A stretch of DNA of 47,430 bases from Vulcanococcus limneticus LL (GTDB taxonomy: Bacteria > Cyanobacteriota > Cyanobacteriia > PCC-6307 > Cyanobiaceae), in assembly GCF_002252705.1 (NCBI RefSeq), contig NZ_NQLA01000024.1, positions 1 to 47,430 on the forward strand, given 5' to 3'. A program made the position numbers and the translations under genes. This document shows, piece by piece, positions 24,554-38,224 of the stretch (position 1 is the first letter of the stretch; each line of letters opens with the position of its first letter). A model generated the notes under the pieces. The model saw only the letters and a program-made list of their open reading frames with translations. It ran no database searches and was not told the origin of the DNA.

Positions 24554-24922
24554 ATGGCCCGCCTGCAACGCATCCGCTCCCAGGGCCTTCCCAGCCTCCG
24601 CCCGCTGAATCCGCAGCCGCTGCACGTCCAGCCGCTCCGCTCGGCCCTGCTGGTGGCCGCGGCCCTGGCCCTGGGCGGTGGGGCCGCCCAGGCCGCCGTG
24701 TGCGTGCGGCCCGGTTTTCCCGTGGGCTGCACCGTCGGTGCCGACCCCGTGGTCAACCCCACCCCGGGTGTCGGCTACGGCGCTCCGGGTGTCGGCGTGC
24801 GGCCGGGGGCCGGCCCGGGCGTGGGTCCGAACTACGGCGGCCCGGCCAACTACCACCCCGCCGCTGGCCCCGGCGTGGGGCCCAACGCCGGTGGCCCGGT
24901 GAACCGCGCCGGCTGGCGCTGA
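24554..24922 (+). CDS. Secreted glycine/proline-rich repeat protein
   Basis: A 122-residue protein with a signal-peptide-like N terminus: basic start (MARLQRIRSQ), hydrophobic core (ALLVAAALALGGGAAQA) and a likely cleavage after AQA. The mature part is rich in Gly, Pro, Val and Tyr, with two copies of a GPGVGPNxGGPxN unit and shorter GVG/PGVG elements. Two cysteines (CVRPGFPVGC) lie directly after the cleavage site and could form a disulphide. It is likely exported and unstructured or elastin-like. I do not recognise the family. The ATG at 24554 is chosen for the signal peptide. It ends four bases from the convergent ligA. Confidence 0.65.
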   Translation: MARLQRIRSQGLPSLRPLNPQPLHVQPLRSALLVAAALALGGGAAQAAVCVRPGFPVGCTVGADPVVNPTPGVGYGAPGVGVRPGAGPGVGPNYGGPANYHPAAGPGVGPNAGGPVNRAGWR

Positions 24923-24926
24923 GGCC

Positions 24927-27146
<2,220 letters not shown>

Positions 27147-27578
27147 TCAGGCGGCCGCCGCCACCTTCTGGATGCGGTCCACCCGCCAGGCGTCGTCCAC
27201 CTTCACGAAGGTGAAGTCCAGGGGCAGTTCGTCGTTGTTCTCGGCCTTGAGCTTCACCGTGAGGATGATCTGCTCCTCCTGGATGCGCGGCCGACCCGAT
27301 TTGAGGTTGTTGTACTTGTTGAGTTGCAGGCCGGCCAGGAAGCGGATGAACTGCTGCCGGTTCACGTGGGAGCGGTAGTTCTTGGTGGTGAGCAGGTAGG
27401 CGGCATCGATGCGGCCCGAGGCCACCTGGGTGAAGAACTGCTTGATCACCGGGTTGATGCCCCGGGCGTTCAGCACCAGCTTCACGGCATTGATGGTCCA
27501 GTACAGAAGCAGGGCGCCCAGACCGGCGGCCAGCGCCTTGGTGCCGATCTGCTGTACCAGCCCCATGTCCAGGTCCAT
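27147..27578 (-). CDS. Membrane-anchored hypothetical protein with NTF2/DUF4864-like domain
   Basis: This 143-residue protein has one N-terminal transmembrane helix (ALAAGLGALLLYWTINAVKL, about 15-34). A soluble domain follows: FFTQVASGRIDAAYLLTTKN, an FIRFLAGLQLN helix and strands EQIILTVKLKAENN and LDFTFVKVDDAWRVDRI. This resembles NTF2-like or DUF4864-type domains, usually ligand-binding or scaffold modules on the periplasmic side. No catalytic residues are evident. The ATG at 27578 is chosen over an upstream in-frame start because it places the helix at the N terminus. It lies 36 bases upstream of ligA on the same strand. Confidence 0.75.
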   Translation of the reverse strand: MDLDMGLVQQIGTKALAAGLGALLLYWTINAVKLVLNARGINPVIKQFFTQVASGRIDAAYLLTTKNYRSHVNRQQFIRFLAGLQLNKYNNLKSGRPRIQEEQIILTVKLKAENNDELPLDFTFVKVDDAWRVDRIQKVAAAA

Positions 27579-27661
27579 CGCGCGCTCGTCACAACTCGGG
27601 CCCCCGAGTCTGCCGGACAACCACGCCACACTGGGGCCGAACCGCCGCCGCGCCCGCCGGC

Positions 27662-28207
27662 ATGCCGCTCGAACCGCTGCTGCCCCTGTTCCACCGGCTC
27701 AACCGGGAGCACTTCGCCGGTGCCCTGGCCCCCGGCGGCACCAGCCTGGTGGCGGTGCGCTGGAGCGACGGGCGCATGCGCCGCACCGCCGGCCTCTACC
27801 GCAGCGGTCGCCAGGCCGATGGCAGCGACCTCTGCGAGATCGTGCTCTCGCGGCCGCTGCTGGAGCCCCTGCCCCGCGAGGCCACGCTCAGCACCCTCTG
27901 CCACGAGATGATCCACACCTGGGTCGACCGGGTGCTGGGCCTGCGTGAGGTCCATGGGCCCCAGTTCCGCGCCCGGATGGCCGCCATCAACGCGGCCCAG
28001 GATGAGTTCCGGCTGAGCGTGCGCCACCGCTTTCCCGTACCGGCGCGGCCGCCCCGCTGGATCGCCCGCTGCCCCAGCTGCGACCTCGCCGCCCCCTACC
28101 GCCGCCGGGTGAAGGGAGTGGCCTGCCGCCTGTGTTGTGAGCGCTTCAGCGGCGGCCGCTGGGACCCGCGGTACCAGCTGCTGTTCGAAGCCAGCGCGGC
28201 GGCCTAG
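27662..28207 (+). CDS. SprT-like zinc metallopeptidase-domain protein
   Basis: This 181-residue protein has the SprT signature: zinc-binding HEMIH (His81, Glu82, His85) with a third ligand in VHGPQF (His98), and a C-terminal zinc ribbon from CPSC to CRLCC. SprT/Spartan-domain proteins are candidate proteases for DNA-protein crosslinks, although the bacterial role is poorly defined. Family length is normal and all ligands are present. It is divergent from the membrane-anchored gene at 27147-27578. Confidence 0.87.
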   Translation: MPLEPLLPLFHRLNREHFAGALAPGGTSLVAVRWSDGRMRRTAGLYRSGRQADGSDLCEIVLSRPLLEPLPREATLSTLCHEMIHTWVDRVLGLREVHGPQFRARMAAINAAQDEFRLSVRHRFPVPARPPRWIARCPSCDLAAPYRRRVKGVACRLCCERFSGGRWDPRYQLLFEASAAA

Positions 28208-28255
28208 GTTGCTGCCTGCTTCGGGCGGGCCGGCTCCATCGCCACCTTTCTCTGG

Positions 28256-28366
28256 GTGCTGCAGTTCAGCGGCGTGGGCATCGCCGTAGTGGGGATGGGC
28301 CGCGAGCGCTGGCTGCGGGGCCGCTCCCTGGCGCGCAGCGGGCCGCGCCGGGCCGCGCCGCGCTGA
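28256..28366 (+). CDS. Possible tiny membrane-protein ORF
   Basis: In the gap after the SprT gene, the same reading frame stays open from 28208 to the TGA at 28366. It encodes a hydrophobic helix flanked by basic residues (FLWVLQFSGVGIAVVGMGRE, then RRAAPR at the end), an organisation typical of real one-helix proteins. No ATG precedes the helix. GTG at 28256 is the only standard start and would cut into the helix. It could be a small gene with an unusual start, a remnant, or chance. Confidence 0.25.
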   Translation: MLQFSGVGIAVVGMGRERWLRGRSLARSGPRRAAPR

Positions 28367-28429
28367 GGCGGCCAGGGCCAACCGGCCCGGCCCGGCCGCT
28401 GCCTGGCGCGCTCGCCTTAGCCTGGACCC

Positions 28430-29293
28430 ATGGATCCGGATCGCAACTCCTACCGGCGCGAGCCGCGTCCCGACTCGCGCGATCAGCCCCGCCGGGAGGG
28501 TCGCCGCGAGCCTGGCCTCTTCGAGCCGGGCCGGCTGGATCAGTGGATGAACGCGGGACGGCAACTGGTGGATGGGGTGGCCGGGGCTCGCCCGGGCTCG
28601 CGTCCGGGAGGGCAACCAGCCGAGGGCCGCGCCGGCGGGCGCCCGAGCCTGGAGGGCCTGGGCCGCTGGGTGGAGACCCGGCTCGATTGGCTACTGGAAG
28701 ACGACGACGACTGGCGCGAGCCCTGGGAGCCGCCTGCGCCGCGCCGCTCGGCCCTGAACCGCCACGACCAGGAGCGCTGGTCCGACCCAGCTGACGCGAC
28801 CGTCCCGGAGACCCGCCGCTCCGGCCGGCCCGCGCCACCCGACCCTTGGGATCGGGCCGCTGCCCCTACAGACCCTGGTGGCCCGGCCTGGGGCGCAGCC
28901 CGTGCTGCGGGCCGCAGCACCGCCGGTGACGCGGCGGCGGTGACGGTTCAGCCCCGGGGCCAGCGCCGGCCCCTGGAGGCGATCTCCCGCCGCACCACGC
29001 CGCTGCTCTCCCCCCGCAGCGGCGCGGCGGCCCCCGCTGCCGGAGCGCCGGCCTACGAGCCGGCTGGCGACGACTGGCCCGATGACGCCAGCTTCAGCGT
29101 GCCCCGCTGGCAGCGGGAGCCCCAGCGGCCCGAGTTCAGCCAGGGGGTCGGGGCAGCGGCTCCCCGGGAGTCCAGACCCGCTGCGGGCCCAGGCGCGGCG
29201 CCCGGTATCGCACCAGGCCCAGCCTCAGGCGCTGCAGGGCGGGCGGCACCGGCCCGGCCCCTGCCCCGTTCCACCCGCCGCCGCCAGGCCTGA
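28430..29293 (+). CDS. Low-complexity hypothetical protein (287 residues)
   Basis: The protein starts MDPDRNSYRREPRPDSRDQP. It is dominated by Arg, Pro, Gly, Ala and Asp. More conserved-looking segments are RLDQWMNAGRQLVDGVAGARPG (residues ~34-56) and LGRWVETRLDWLLEDDDDWREPWE (~76-99), followed by disordered sequence and a basic tail. No domain is recognised. The acidic/aromatic patch may be a short interaction motif. It could bind nucleic acid or act as a scaffold, but that is only compositional inference. Its 3' end is eight bases from the convergent neighbour. Confidence 0.7.
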   Translation: MDPDRNSYRREPRPDSRDQPRREGRREPGLFEPGRLDQWMNAGRQLVDGVAGARPGSRPGGQPAEGRAGGRPSLEGLGRWVETRLDWLLEDDDDWREPWEPPAPRRSALNRHDQERWSDPADATVPETRRSGRPAPPDPWDRAAAPTDPGGPAWGAARAAGRSTAGDAAAVTVQPRGQRRPLEAISRRTTPLLSPRSGAAAPAAGAPAYEPAGDDWPDDASFSVPRWQREPQRPEFSQGVGAAAPRESRPAAGPGAAPGIAPGPASGAAGRAAPARPLPRSTRRRQA

Positions 29294-29301
29294 GGCGATC
29301 G

Positions 29302-29937
29302 TCAGGAGATGCTGCGGCTGCGGCGCTTGTGGTTGCTGTGCTGGGTGCTGGCCGGCCCCGGGGCCTGGCGCGCCTGGCCGCCCTTGGTGCCTGCCCGCCG
29401 GCGATGGCTGGGGCGCACCGCAGGTTTCGCGGGGTCAGACTGACCAGGCTCCGACTGACCAGGCTCCGACTGACCGGGCTCCGGCAGGCCTCGCTCCAGC
29501 TGGCACGGACTGGGCCGACCCACCTGGAACGGGCAGCCCATTGCCCGCAGCTGCCCGTTCACGGCTTCCACCAGCTCCGGCGGCAGCTCCTCGGCCATCT
29601 GGGCCGCGGAGGTGCTGATGGCGGCCGCTCCCTCCGTCAGGGCCGACAGCAAGGTGGCCCACTGCTCTACCAGGGTGCTGCGGCGCAGGGGCGCCAGACC
29701 GCTGCTCTCCAGCACCGCGCCGCAGCCGTCGCGGTGCCAGAGCACGGCGCGGCCGTGGTGCCTGGGCGCGCGGCTGAAGGCCTGGCCGGCCGCCACGGCG
29801 GCGGCGCTGGGCTGGCCATTGGCGCCGCGCAGGCCCGCCTCGGCCAGCAGATGGCCGCAGTGCACCGCGGAGATGCCGTAGAGACGGCCCAGGTCAGTGA
29901 GGGTCAGCCAGGGGCTGGGGGTGGTCTCCATGGTCAT
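29302..29937 (-). CDS. Hypothetical protein with EPGQS repeats and basic tail
   Basis: A 211-residue protein starting MTMETTPSPWLTLTDLGRLY. The N-terminal 60 residues look like a small winged- or helix-turn-helix-type fold (LTDLGRLYGISAVHCGHLLAEAG), followed by a helical segment. The C-terminal third is low-complexity, with three EPGQS units and a basic end (HKRRSRS). The N-terminal pattern recalls DNA-binding or phage-antirepressor-like modules, but I cannot assign it. The first or second Met (six bases apart) may be used. Confidence 0.7.
   Translation of the reverse strand: MTMETTPSPWLTLTDLGRLYGISAVHCGHLLAEAGLRGANGQPSAAAVAAGQAFSRAPRHHGRAVLWHRDGCGAVLESSGLAPLRRSTLVEQWATLLSALTEGAAAISTSAAQMAEELPPELVEAVNGQLRAMGCPFQVGRPSPCQLERGLPEPGQSEPGQSEPGQSDPAKPAVRPSHRRRAGTKGGQARQAPGPASTQHSNHKRRSRSIS
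29438..29482. repeat. Three tandem 15-bp units in coding sequence
   Basis: GACTGACCAGGCTCC occurs at 29438-29452 and 29453-29467, and with one change at 29468-29482. On the coding (minus) strand each unit specifies the pentapeptide EPGQS or its rotation. The near identity suggests recent slippage expansion. Confidence 0.9.
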
Positions 29938-30096
29938 GGGGCGTGATGCGCCAATCGTGCGGTCAGCACGACAGGACGCAAGCTGTCAAGCCACGACCGC
30001 TGCAAGCTGTTACAGACGTTGCGAATCGTTATGACGTTCTGTGGGCGGACGGCTGAACCGAAGGCAGCTGCCTGCGTCTATCCCGGGCGGTTGGCC
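29938..30096. promoter_or_regulatory. Intergenic region with a 9-bp direct repeat
   Basis: This 159-base region lies between the leftward gene ending its 5' side at 29937 and the 3' end of the chorismate-lyase homologue, so it should hold the promoter of the gene at 29302-29937. It is less GC-rich than its surroundings around 30000-30045. GCAAGCTGT occurs twice (29978-29986 and 30002-30010, 24 bases apart). I identify no known regulator site. Confidence 0.35.
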
Positions 30097-30690
30097 TCAG
30101 GCTGGCTGGGCGGCCCCAAGCCAACGCTCCAGGGCCGGGGAGAACACTTCGCGGATCACGGTGAGTTCCCGGCCGCTGCGGAAGAAGCGGTAGTGGCGGC
30201 TCCAGAACGGACCCGCCGCCCCGAAGCGTTCCGCCAGCCAGGGGGCCTGCACCTGGGCCAGGCCGTCGACCTCCCGGTAGAGCTCGGTACGGCCGGCGGT
30301 GAGGCTGCGCCAGATCGGCTGGTCCCGCTGGCGCAGGTGCTGCTCCGCCTCTGCCTGGTTCCACCAGCTCTCAGCCCAGGCCAGGGTCTGGCCCCCGCAG
30401 CGCAGCCACACCTGACGCCGCAGCAGCGGACGCTCCAGCTCCGCCACCTCCGCCGGCGCCCCCGGCCCCGCCGCCGGCTCCCGCTCCATCGCGATCAGAT
30501 CCACCTCCACCGGCAGGCCAGTGAGCAGCTGCAGGTGGCGGGTGGGACTGCCATCCCCCAGCAGAAGCAGCTTCCAGGCGCCGCTGAGACCCTGGCCGGC
30601 CTGGGCCTCAAGCACCTCCGCCAGGGGTGCCTGCCAGAGCGGAGACGGGGAGGGCAGCAGCAGGGCGCTGGCCGGAGCCATGGCGGCCAT
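30097..30690 (-). CDS. Chorismate lyase-like protein (DUF98/UbiC-related)
   Basis: This 197-residue protein matches the cyanobacterial chorismate pyruvate-lyase family, which makes 4-hydroxybenzoate for plastoquinone biosynthesis. Recognisable segments are LLLGDGSPTRHLQLLTGLPVEVDLI, LRRQVWLRCGGQTLAWAESWW (the WAxSWxP-like region of the lyase fold) and PIWRSLTAGRTELYRE with a terminal glutamate-containing FWSRHYRFF-IREVFSP block. The length fits the family. Two Met codons nine bases apart could serve as start. It is separated by 85 bases from the PilP/GspC-like gene upstream, on the same strand. Confidence 0.82.
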   Translation of the reverse strand: MAAMAPASALLLPSPSPLWQAPLAEVLEAQAGQGLSGAWKLLLLGDGSPTRHLQLLTGLPVEVDLIAMEREPAAGPGAPAEVAELERPLLRRQVWLRCGGQTLAWAESWWNQAEAEQHLRQRDQPIWRSLTAGRTELYREVDGLAQVQAPWLAERFGAAGPFWSRHYRFFRSGRELTVIREVFSPALERWLGAAQPA

Positions 30691-30775
30691 CCAGGGGGGT
30701 CAACCCTAGGCAGAGGGGGCGGTGGGGTGCTGCACAGGCATGCAGCGGCTCAGGCCAGTTCTCTGGTGCCAGCCT

Positions 30776-31726
30776 TCAGAAGCCGCTGCTGATGCTGATG
30801 CGGCGCTCCACGCCGCCCTTCTCGATCACGGCCGAGTCGCCCGAGGCCGAGCGCAGCCGCCAGCCGCTGCCGCCGATCTGGTCGCCCACCAGCGCATTGG
30901 TGGAGCTGCTGCCCACCTGGAAGATGGCCGAGCCCGAGCGGCCGGGTATCTGCACCACCCCTACCAGCTCAGGGTCCGGACCGCTCGGGACAGCCGCCGG
31001 CGCCCCGCCACTGCGCCCGCCGCCGCCACCACTGGCGGCCGGGCCACCACTGGCGGGGGGCGCGGGTCGGTTGAGGGTGCCGCTGACCGGAACCCGCAGT
31101 ACGGCCGCCTGGTTGCCCCCCTCGCCGCCGGGGAGCTGGCCCAGCTCCTGGATCCAGGGCTCATCGGGCGGCGGCGGCGGCACAGAGCCGTCGGCGCTGG
31201 CCCCGGACTTGGCGGCACCGGCCTTGTCCGCGGCCACGGCCGCCGGTGCGCTGGCCTCGGTGCCGATGCCGCGCAGGTTTTCCAGCAGCCGCACGGTGCG
31301 CTCCTGGCGCAGGTCGAAGCTGGCCTCGCTCCAGCCCTTCCAGAACACCAGGGAGGCGCCGGCGGTCATCACGACCACCGAGCCCAGGCTGGCCATGACC
31401 AGCCGCGGCGAGAGGGTGAGGCCCGCCACGCTCCAGCCTGGGGCAGGGCTTGCGGCCTTGGCGCCGCGGCCCAGGGGTCGGCTCGGGCTGCGGGGGGCGG
31501 CGGTCGGAGGTGGTGGCGGCGGTGCCGGGATGGCGGTCGCAGCCGCAGCGGCGGCCGTGGTGACGCTGGTGGCGACGGAGCGGGGTTCCTCGCGCACCTC
31601 CACCAGCTCGATCGGAGCCTCAGGGGCCGGCGCGGTCTCGGCGCTGCCCGGGACCTCCGCCCCCTGGCGGCGGTAGCTGTGCAGCGCGTTGGCGAAGACG
31701 CGATCCATCACCTGCTCGGCCTTCAT
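30776..31726 (-). CDS. Single-pass membrane protein with a PilP/GspC-like C-terminal domain
   Basis: A 316-residue protein. The cytoplasmic N-terminal part (MKAEQVMDRVFANALHSYRR) is followed by an Ala/Pro-rich linker, a transmembrane helix (LVMASLGSVVVMTAGASLVF) and long Pro/Gly-rich linkers. The C-terminal domain (VPVSGTLNRP...ELVGVVQIPGRSGSAIFQVG...ALVGDQIGGSGWRLRSAS..ERRISI) resembles the homology region of PilP/GspC, which links inner-membrane pilus or secretion parts to the secretin. Cyanobacterial type IV pilus assembly is the likely setting, but other pil genes are not here. The ATG at 31726 is chosen; the frame is open to a GTG at 31810. Confidence 0.75.
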   Translation of the reverse strand: MKAEQVMDRVFANALHSYRRQGAEVPGSAETAPAPEAPIELVEVREEPRSVATSVTTAAAAAATAIPAPPPPPPTAAPRSPSRPLGRGAKAASPAPGWSVAGLTLSPRLVMASLGSVVVMTAGASLVFWKGWSEASFDLRQERTVRLLENLRGIGTEASAPAAVAADKAGAAKSGASADGSVPPPPPDEPWIQELGQLPGGEGGNQAAVLRVPVSGTLNRPAPPASGGPAASGGGGGRSGGAPAAVPSGPDPELVGVVQIPGRSGSAIFQVGSSSTNALVGDQIGGSGWRLRSASGDSAVIEKGGVERRISISSGF

Positions 31727-31894
31727 CTCCCAGAAGGCCCGTGAAGTGGAGGTGGCGGGTCCGGTCACCAAGGGAGCGCCTGCTGCGGAACGGTTCGATC
31801 TGGGCGCCACGGTACCGGCCGCAGTCGGATCTGACGAGAGGCGAAGGTCTCAAGCTGGGCTGGTTGCCTCAGCCGCCCTGTCCAGCCCGCGTGC

Positions 31895-33862
31895 TCAGAC
31901 CGCGCCCTGGGCCGCGCCCCCCGCCCCGGCTGTGGCGGTGTCGCTCTCGGTGGCCTGGGCCCGGCGGCGACGCTGCAGTTCCAGCCACAGCAGCAGGGCG
32001 GTCACATCGGCGTGGCTGACGCCTGGCACCCGCGAGGCCTGGCCCAGGCTGAGGGGCTGCACGGCCGCCAGCTTCTCGCGGGCCTCCGCCGAGAGGGTGG
32101 CGATGGCGGCGTAGTCGAGGCCGGCGGGAATCGGCCGGTGCTCCTGCTTCTTCACCTGGTCGATCTGCTGCTGCTGGCGGGCCAGGTAGCCGCTGTACTT
32201 GATGTCGATCTCGGCGCCCTCGCGCACGTCGGTGGGCAGGGCCGGATCGGCGAGGCCGTGACGCACCAGATCGGCGCTGTGGAAACCTGGGCGGCGCAGC
32301 AGATCCGCCAGGGTGATCGAGCCCTTGATCGGCGCCTTGGTTTCGGCTTCCACCGCGGCCGCGGCGGGGTCGCTGCCCTTGAGCCGCACCGTATCCAGCC
32401 GCTGCTTCTCAGCGGCGATCGCCTCCTGCTTGCGGCTGTAGATCTGCCAGCGGCGCTCGTCGATCAGGCCCAGCTCGCGGCCCAGGGGAGTGAGGCGCCG
32501 ATCGGCGTTGTCACCCCGCAGCACCAGCCGGTATTCGCTGCGGCTGGTGAGCACCCGGTAGGGCTCGCGCAGGTCCTTGGTGATCAGGTCGTCGACCATC
32601 GTGCCGATGTAGCTCCCCTCCCGCGGGAAGTGCACCGGCTCCTGGCCGCGCACCAGCCGGGCGGCGTTGAGGCCGGCCACCAGGCCCTGGGCAGCGGCCT
32701 CCTCGTAGCCGGTGGTGCCGTTGAGCTGGCCGGCACTGAACAGCCCGGCCACCCGCTTGGTTTCCAGGGACGGCTTGAGCTGGGTGGCGGGCAGGTAGTC
32801 GTAGTCGACCGCGTAGGCGGGCCGCAGCATCACGCACTGCTCCAGGCCCGGCAGGGTGCGCAGCAGTTCGAGCTGCAGCCGCTCCGGCAGGCCCGTGGAG
32901 AAGCCCTGCACGTAGATCTCCGGAGTGTCGCGGCCCTCGGGCTCCAGGAAGATCTGGTGGCTGTCCTTGTCGGCGAAGCGCACGATCTTGTCTTCGATCG
33001 AGGGGCAGTAGCGGGGGCCCTTGCTGTCGATGACGCCGCCGTAGATCGGCGTGAGGTGCAGGTTGTCGCGGATCAGCTGGTGGGTGGCCGCCGTGGTGCG
33101 GGTGATGTGGCAGCTCATCGGCTCGCCGCTCACCCAGCTGGTGGGATCAAAGGAGAAGAAGCGGCCCTCGGCATCGCTGGGCTGCTCCTCCAGCTGGTCG
33201 AGGGCGATGCTGCGGCGATCCACCCGCGCCGGGGTGCCGGTCTTGAGGCGGCCCATCTGGAAGCCGAGGGCTTCGAGGGCCTCGGTGAGCCCCTCGGCGG
33301 GCTGCTCGCCGGCGCGGCCCGCCGGCATCGACTGGTGGCCCACCCAGATCTGGCCGCCCAGGAAGGTGCCGGTGGTGAGGATCACCGCGCCCGCCGCGTA
33401 GGTGCTGCCGAAGTAGGTGCGAACGCCGGTGATCCGGCCCCCGCCGTCCGCGGCCCCTTCCACCTCCAGCCCCGTGACCATCGCCTCGCGCAGGGCCAGG
33501 TTCGGGGTGTGCTGCAGCAGCTGCAGCATCTGGCGGGCGTACTGGCGCTTGTCCGTCTGGGCGCGCAGGGCCCAGACGGCCGGGCCGCGGCTGGCGTTGA
33601 GCACCCGCTTCTGCAGGGCCGTGGCATCGGCGAGGCGGCCGATCACACCGCCGAGGGCATCCACCTCATGCACCAGCTGGCTCTTGGCCGGACCGCCCAC
33701 CGCCGGATTGCAGGGCTGCCAGGCGATGCGGTCAAGATTCAGCGAGAACAGCGCCGTGTTCAGGCCCAGCCGAGCCGCGGTGAGGGCCGCCTCGCAGCCG
33801 GCATGGCCGCCGCCCACCACGAGCACGTCGAAGGCTTCGGTGGGGGGAGTGGAGAAGGCCAT
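31895..33862 (-). CDS. mnmG: tRNA uridine-5-carboxymethylaminomethyl(34) synthesis enzyme MnmG
   Basis: This 655-residue FAD protein (older name GidA) works with MnmE to modify the wobble uridine of certain tRNAs. The FAD-binding motif is [11 protein letters not shown] (16-26). Diagnostic blocks are [61 protein letters not shown] and [16 protein letters not shown]. The C-terminal helical domain ([31 protein letters not shown]) is complete. Length and motif order are normal, with a short Ala/Gly-rich tail after the last helix. Confidence 0.97.
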   Translation of the reverse strand: MAFSTPPTEAFDVLVVGGGHAGCEAALTAARLGLNTALFSLNLDRIAWQPCNPAVGGPAKSQLVHEVDALGGVIGRLADATALQKRVLNASRGPAVWALRAQTDKRQYARQMLQLLQHTPNLALREAMVTGLEVEGAADGGGRITGVRTYFGSTYAAGAVILTTGTFLGGQIWVGHQSMPAGRAGEQPAEGLTEALEALGFQMGRLKTGTPARVDRRSIALDQLEEQPSDAEGRFFSFDPTSWVSGEPMSCHITRTTAATHQLIRDNLHLTPIYGGVIDSKGPRYCPSIEDKIVRFADKDSHQIFLEPEGRDTPEIYVQGFSTGLPERLQLELLRTLPGLEQCVMLRPAYAVDYDYLPATQLKPSLETKRVAGLFSAGQLNGTTGYEEAAAQGLVAGLNAARLVRGQEPVHFPREGSYIGTMVDDLITKDLREPYRVLTSRSEYRLVLRGDNADRRLTPLGRELGLIDERRWQIYSRKQEAIAAEKQRLDTVRLKGSDPAAAAVEAETKAPIKGSITLADLLRRPGFHSADLVRHGLADPALPTDVREGAEIDIKYSGYLARQQQQIDQVKKQEHRPIPAGLDYAAIATLSAEAREKLAAVQPLSLGQASRVPGVSHADVTALLLWLELQRRRRAQATESDTATAGAGGAAQGAV

Positions 33863-33934
33863 GGATCCATTGTCCCTGGCGCGTGGCCGGCCTGATGGCC
33901 TGGGGCCGCGACGGCTCAGCGCAGGGGGTGGCCC

Positions 33935-34312
33935 CTACGCCGCCCAGGACTCCTGCAGGAAGTTAGCCAGAAAACTGTTCTCGAGCACCCCGCTGGCGGC
34001 GAACTGGAGACCGATGAAGGTCTGCTTGCCTTCGGACTGGGACCAGCGGGTGGCCACCGGGATCGTCACCGCCTCGGCGACGCCGAGGCTGGGGCGAAGC
34101 ACGAGCTCCAGCTCCTGACCGGCGGCGTGCAGCAGCTGCAGGGCGCCGCGGGCCAGCAGGCAGGCCCCCGTCCAGCTCAGGTCCCAGAGCAGGCCGTGGT
34201 GCAGCGGCTCGCCGCCGACCCGCAGTTCGGCACTGATCGCGCCGGCGCCGAGGGGAATCGAATGGCGGGCTTCTGCCCGGGGTGTGTGGGTTGCGGGTGT
34301 CGTCGTGGCCAT
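33935..34312 (-). CDS. PilZ-domain c-di-GMP-binding protein
   Basis: This 125-residue protein has both PilZ ligand motifs: RxxxR at 12-16 (RAEAR) and DxSxxG at 44-49 (DLSWTG), separated by a short beta hairpin, followed by strands ELELVLRPS and TFIGLQF. It should bind c-di-GMP and pass the signal to a partner. Stand-alone PilZ proteins often act on motility, pili or polysaccharide synthesis. Two GGDEF proteins (15502-17877 and 20790-23534) in the same window are possible sources of the ligand. The start ATG at 34312 precedes a Thr/Pro-rich lead. Confidence 0.8.
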   Translation of the reverse strand: MATTTPATHTPRAEARHSIPLGAGAISAELRVGGEPLHHGLLWDLSWTGACLLARGALQLLHAAGQELELVLRPSLGVAEAVTIPVATRWSQSEGKQTFIGLQFAASGVLENSFLANFLQESWAA

Positions 34313-34560
34313 AGACGTTCATCCCCGTGCGCCTGAACCAAACCATCGCTGATGGCGCGGGTGATTGGACGTATCCGTGGAGACCGTGTGCAATCCCCAG
34401 GCCTGGCCGTTGCCGCGGCTGGCGGGTGAAATCCAGTAGTGAAGCGGCTTCTGGCTCGACTCAGATCTGCACACTGGTCGTGATTAGACATGAAGCGATG
34501 TTGCCCGACTCCCTCTCAGGAGGTAGAGGACCTGGCCTACTTCGTGTCATTTCAGGGTAG
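34313..34560. other. Intergenic region without a confident gene
   Basis: These 248 bases separate the PilZ gene start from the 3' end of the S-formylglutathione hydrolase gene. They are less GC-rich than the coding sequence and include the imperfect hairpin-like CTCCCTCTCAGGAGG near 34510. An open frame across the region has atypical composition. A small RNA cannot be ruled out, but I see no known family. Confidence 0.35.
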
Positions 34561-35427
34561 TCAGGCCAGCAGGGCCCTCGCATGGTGGTTGAGGTGATCG
34601 TCGATGAAGCTGGCGATGGCGAAATAGCTGTGGTCGTATCCGGGCTGCAGACGCAGCTCCAGGGGCTGGCCTGCGGTGGCGGCGGCCTCGGCGAGGGCCT
34701 GGGGGTGCAGCTGGGCCTCCAGGAAGGGATCGGCCGTGCCCTGGTCCACCAGCAGGGGCAGGGGGGCGTCGCCGCCGGGCCCCTGGGCGGTGTGGCCCGC
34801 CGCCAGAAGCCGGCAGGCGTCCCAGGCCGCCCAGGCGTCGGGATCGGGCCCCAGCAGGTGGCCGAGGGCCTTCTGACCCCACGGGCACGTCGAAGGGTTA
34901 GCGATCGGCGCGAAAGCCGACACGGAGTCGTAGCGGCCAGGGTTGCGCAGGGCGCAGAGCAGGGCGCCATGGCCCCCCATCGAGTGGCCGCTGATGCCGC
35001 GGCGCCCGTTCAGGGGCAGCTGCGCCTCCAGCAGCTGGGGCAGCTCGTGCACCACGTAGCTGTGCATGCGGTAGTGGCGTGCCCAGGGCTCCTGGGTGGC
35101 ATCCACGTAGAAGCCGGCGCCGTGGCCGAAGTCCCAGCTGCCCTCGGGGTCGCCGGGCACCTGTTCGCCGCGGGGACTGGTGTCGGGGGCCACCAGGGCC
35201 AGGCCCAGCTGGGCGGCCCGCCGCTGGGCGCCGGCCTTCTGCATGACGTTCTCGTCGCTGCAGGTGAGGCCGGAGAGCCACCACAGGGCCGGCACCCTGG
35301 CGCCGGCCAGGGCCGCCGGCGGCAGGAACACCGCGAAGACCATGGCGCAATCCAGCTCCCGCGAGTGGTGCCGGTAGCGGCGGTGCACGCCGGCGAAGCA
35401 GCGGTTTTCGCTGAGCAGTTCGAGCAC
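34561..35427 (-). CDS. frmB: S-formylglutathione hydrolase
   Basis: This 288-residue esterase-D family serine hydrolase splits S-formylglutathione into formate and glutathione, the last step of glutathione-dependent formaldehyde oxidation. The nucleophile is in GHSMGGHGAL; the acid is in DQGTADPF and the histidine in GYDHSYF. Other family marks are LWWLSGLTCSDENVMQKAG, APDTSPRG and GAGFYVDATQEPW. It lies 56 bases downstream of the class III alcohol dehydrogenase gene, on the same strand, as expected for the pathway. Confidence 0.95.
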   Translation of the reverse strand: MLELLSENRCFAGVHRRYRHHSRELDCAMVFAVFLPPAALAGARVPALWWLSGLTCSDENVMQKAGAQRRAAQLGLALVAPDTSPRGEQVPGDPEGSWDFGHGAGFYVDATQEPWARHYRMHSYVVHELPQLLEAQLPLNGRRGISGHSMGGHGALLCALRNPGRYDSVSAFAPIANPSTCPWGQKALGHLLGPDPDAWAAWDACRLLAAGHTAQGPGGDAPLPLLVDQGTADPFLEAQLHPQALAEAAATAGQPLELRLQPGYDHSYFAIASFIDDHLNHHARALLA

Positions 35428-35483
35428 GGGCGGCGCCTCGGCAGGGGATCGGGGGTCGGGGCTGAAGGCTCAGCCGTGCGGCG

Positions 35484-38100
<2,617 letters not shown>

Positions 38101-38224
38101 CGCCGCAGAAGAGAAGGACCGGGTCGCGGGATCCAGGCACCGCTCCAACTGAAACGCCGCCAAGCCCCGAAGGGCCTGACGGCGTAGGGGATAGTCATCC
38201 TGCCGTCAACGGCGGCGTCAGAAC

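Noticed and set aside
34327-34560. 77-codon ORF in the gap before frmB
   Set aside because: Composition is atypical and it has no recognisable pattern, so it is treated as intergenic.
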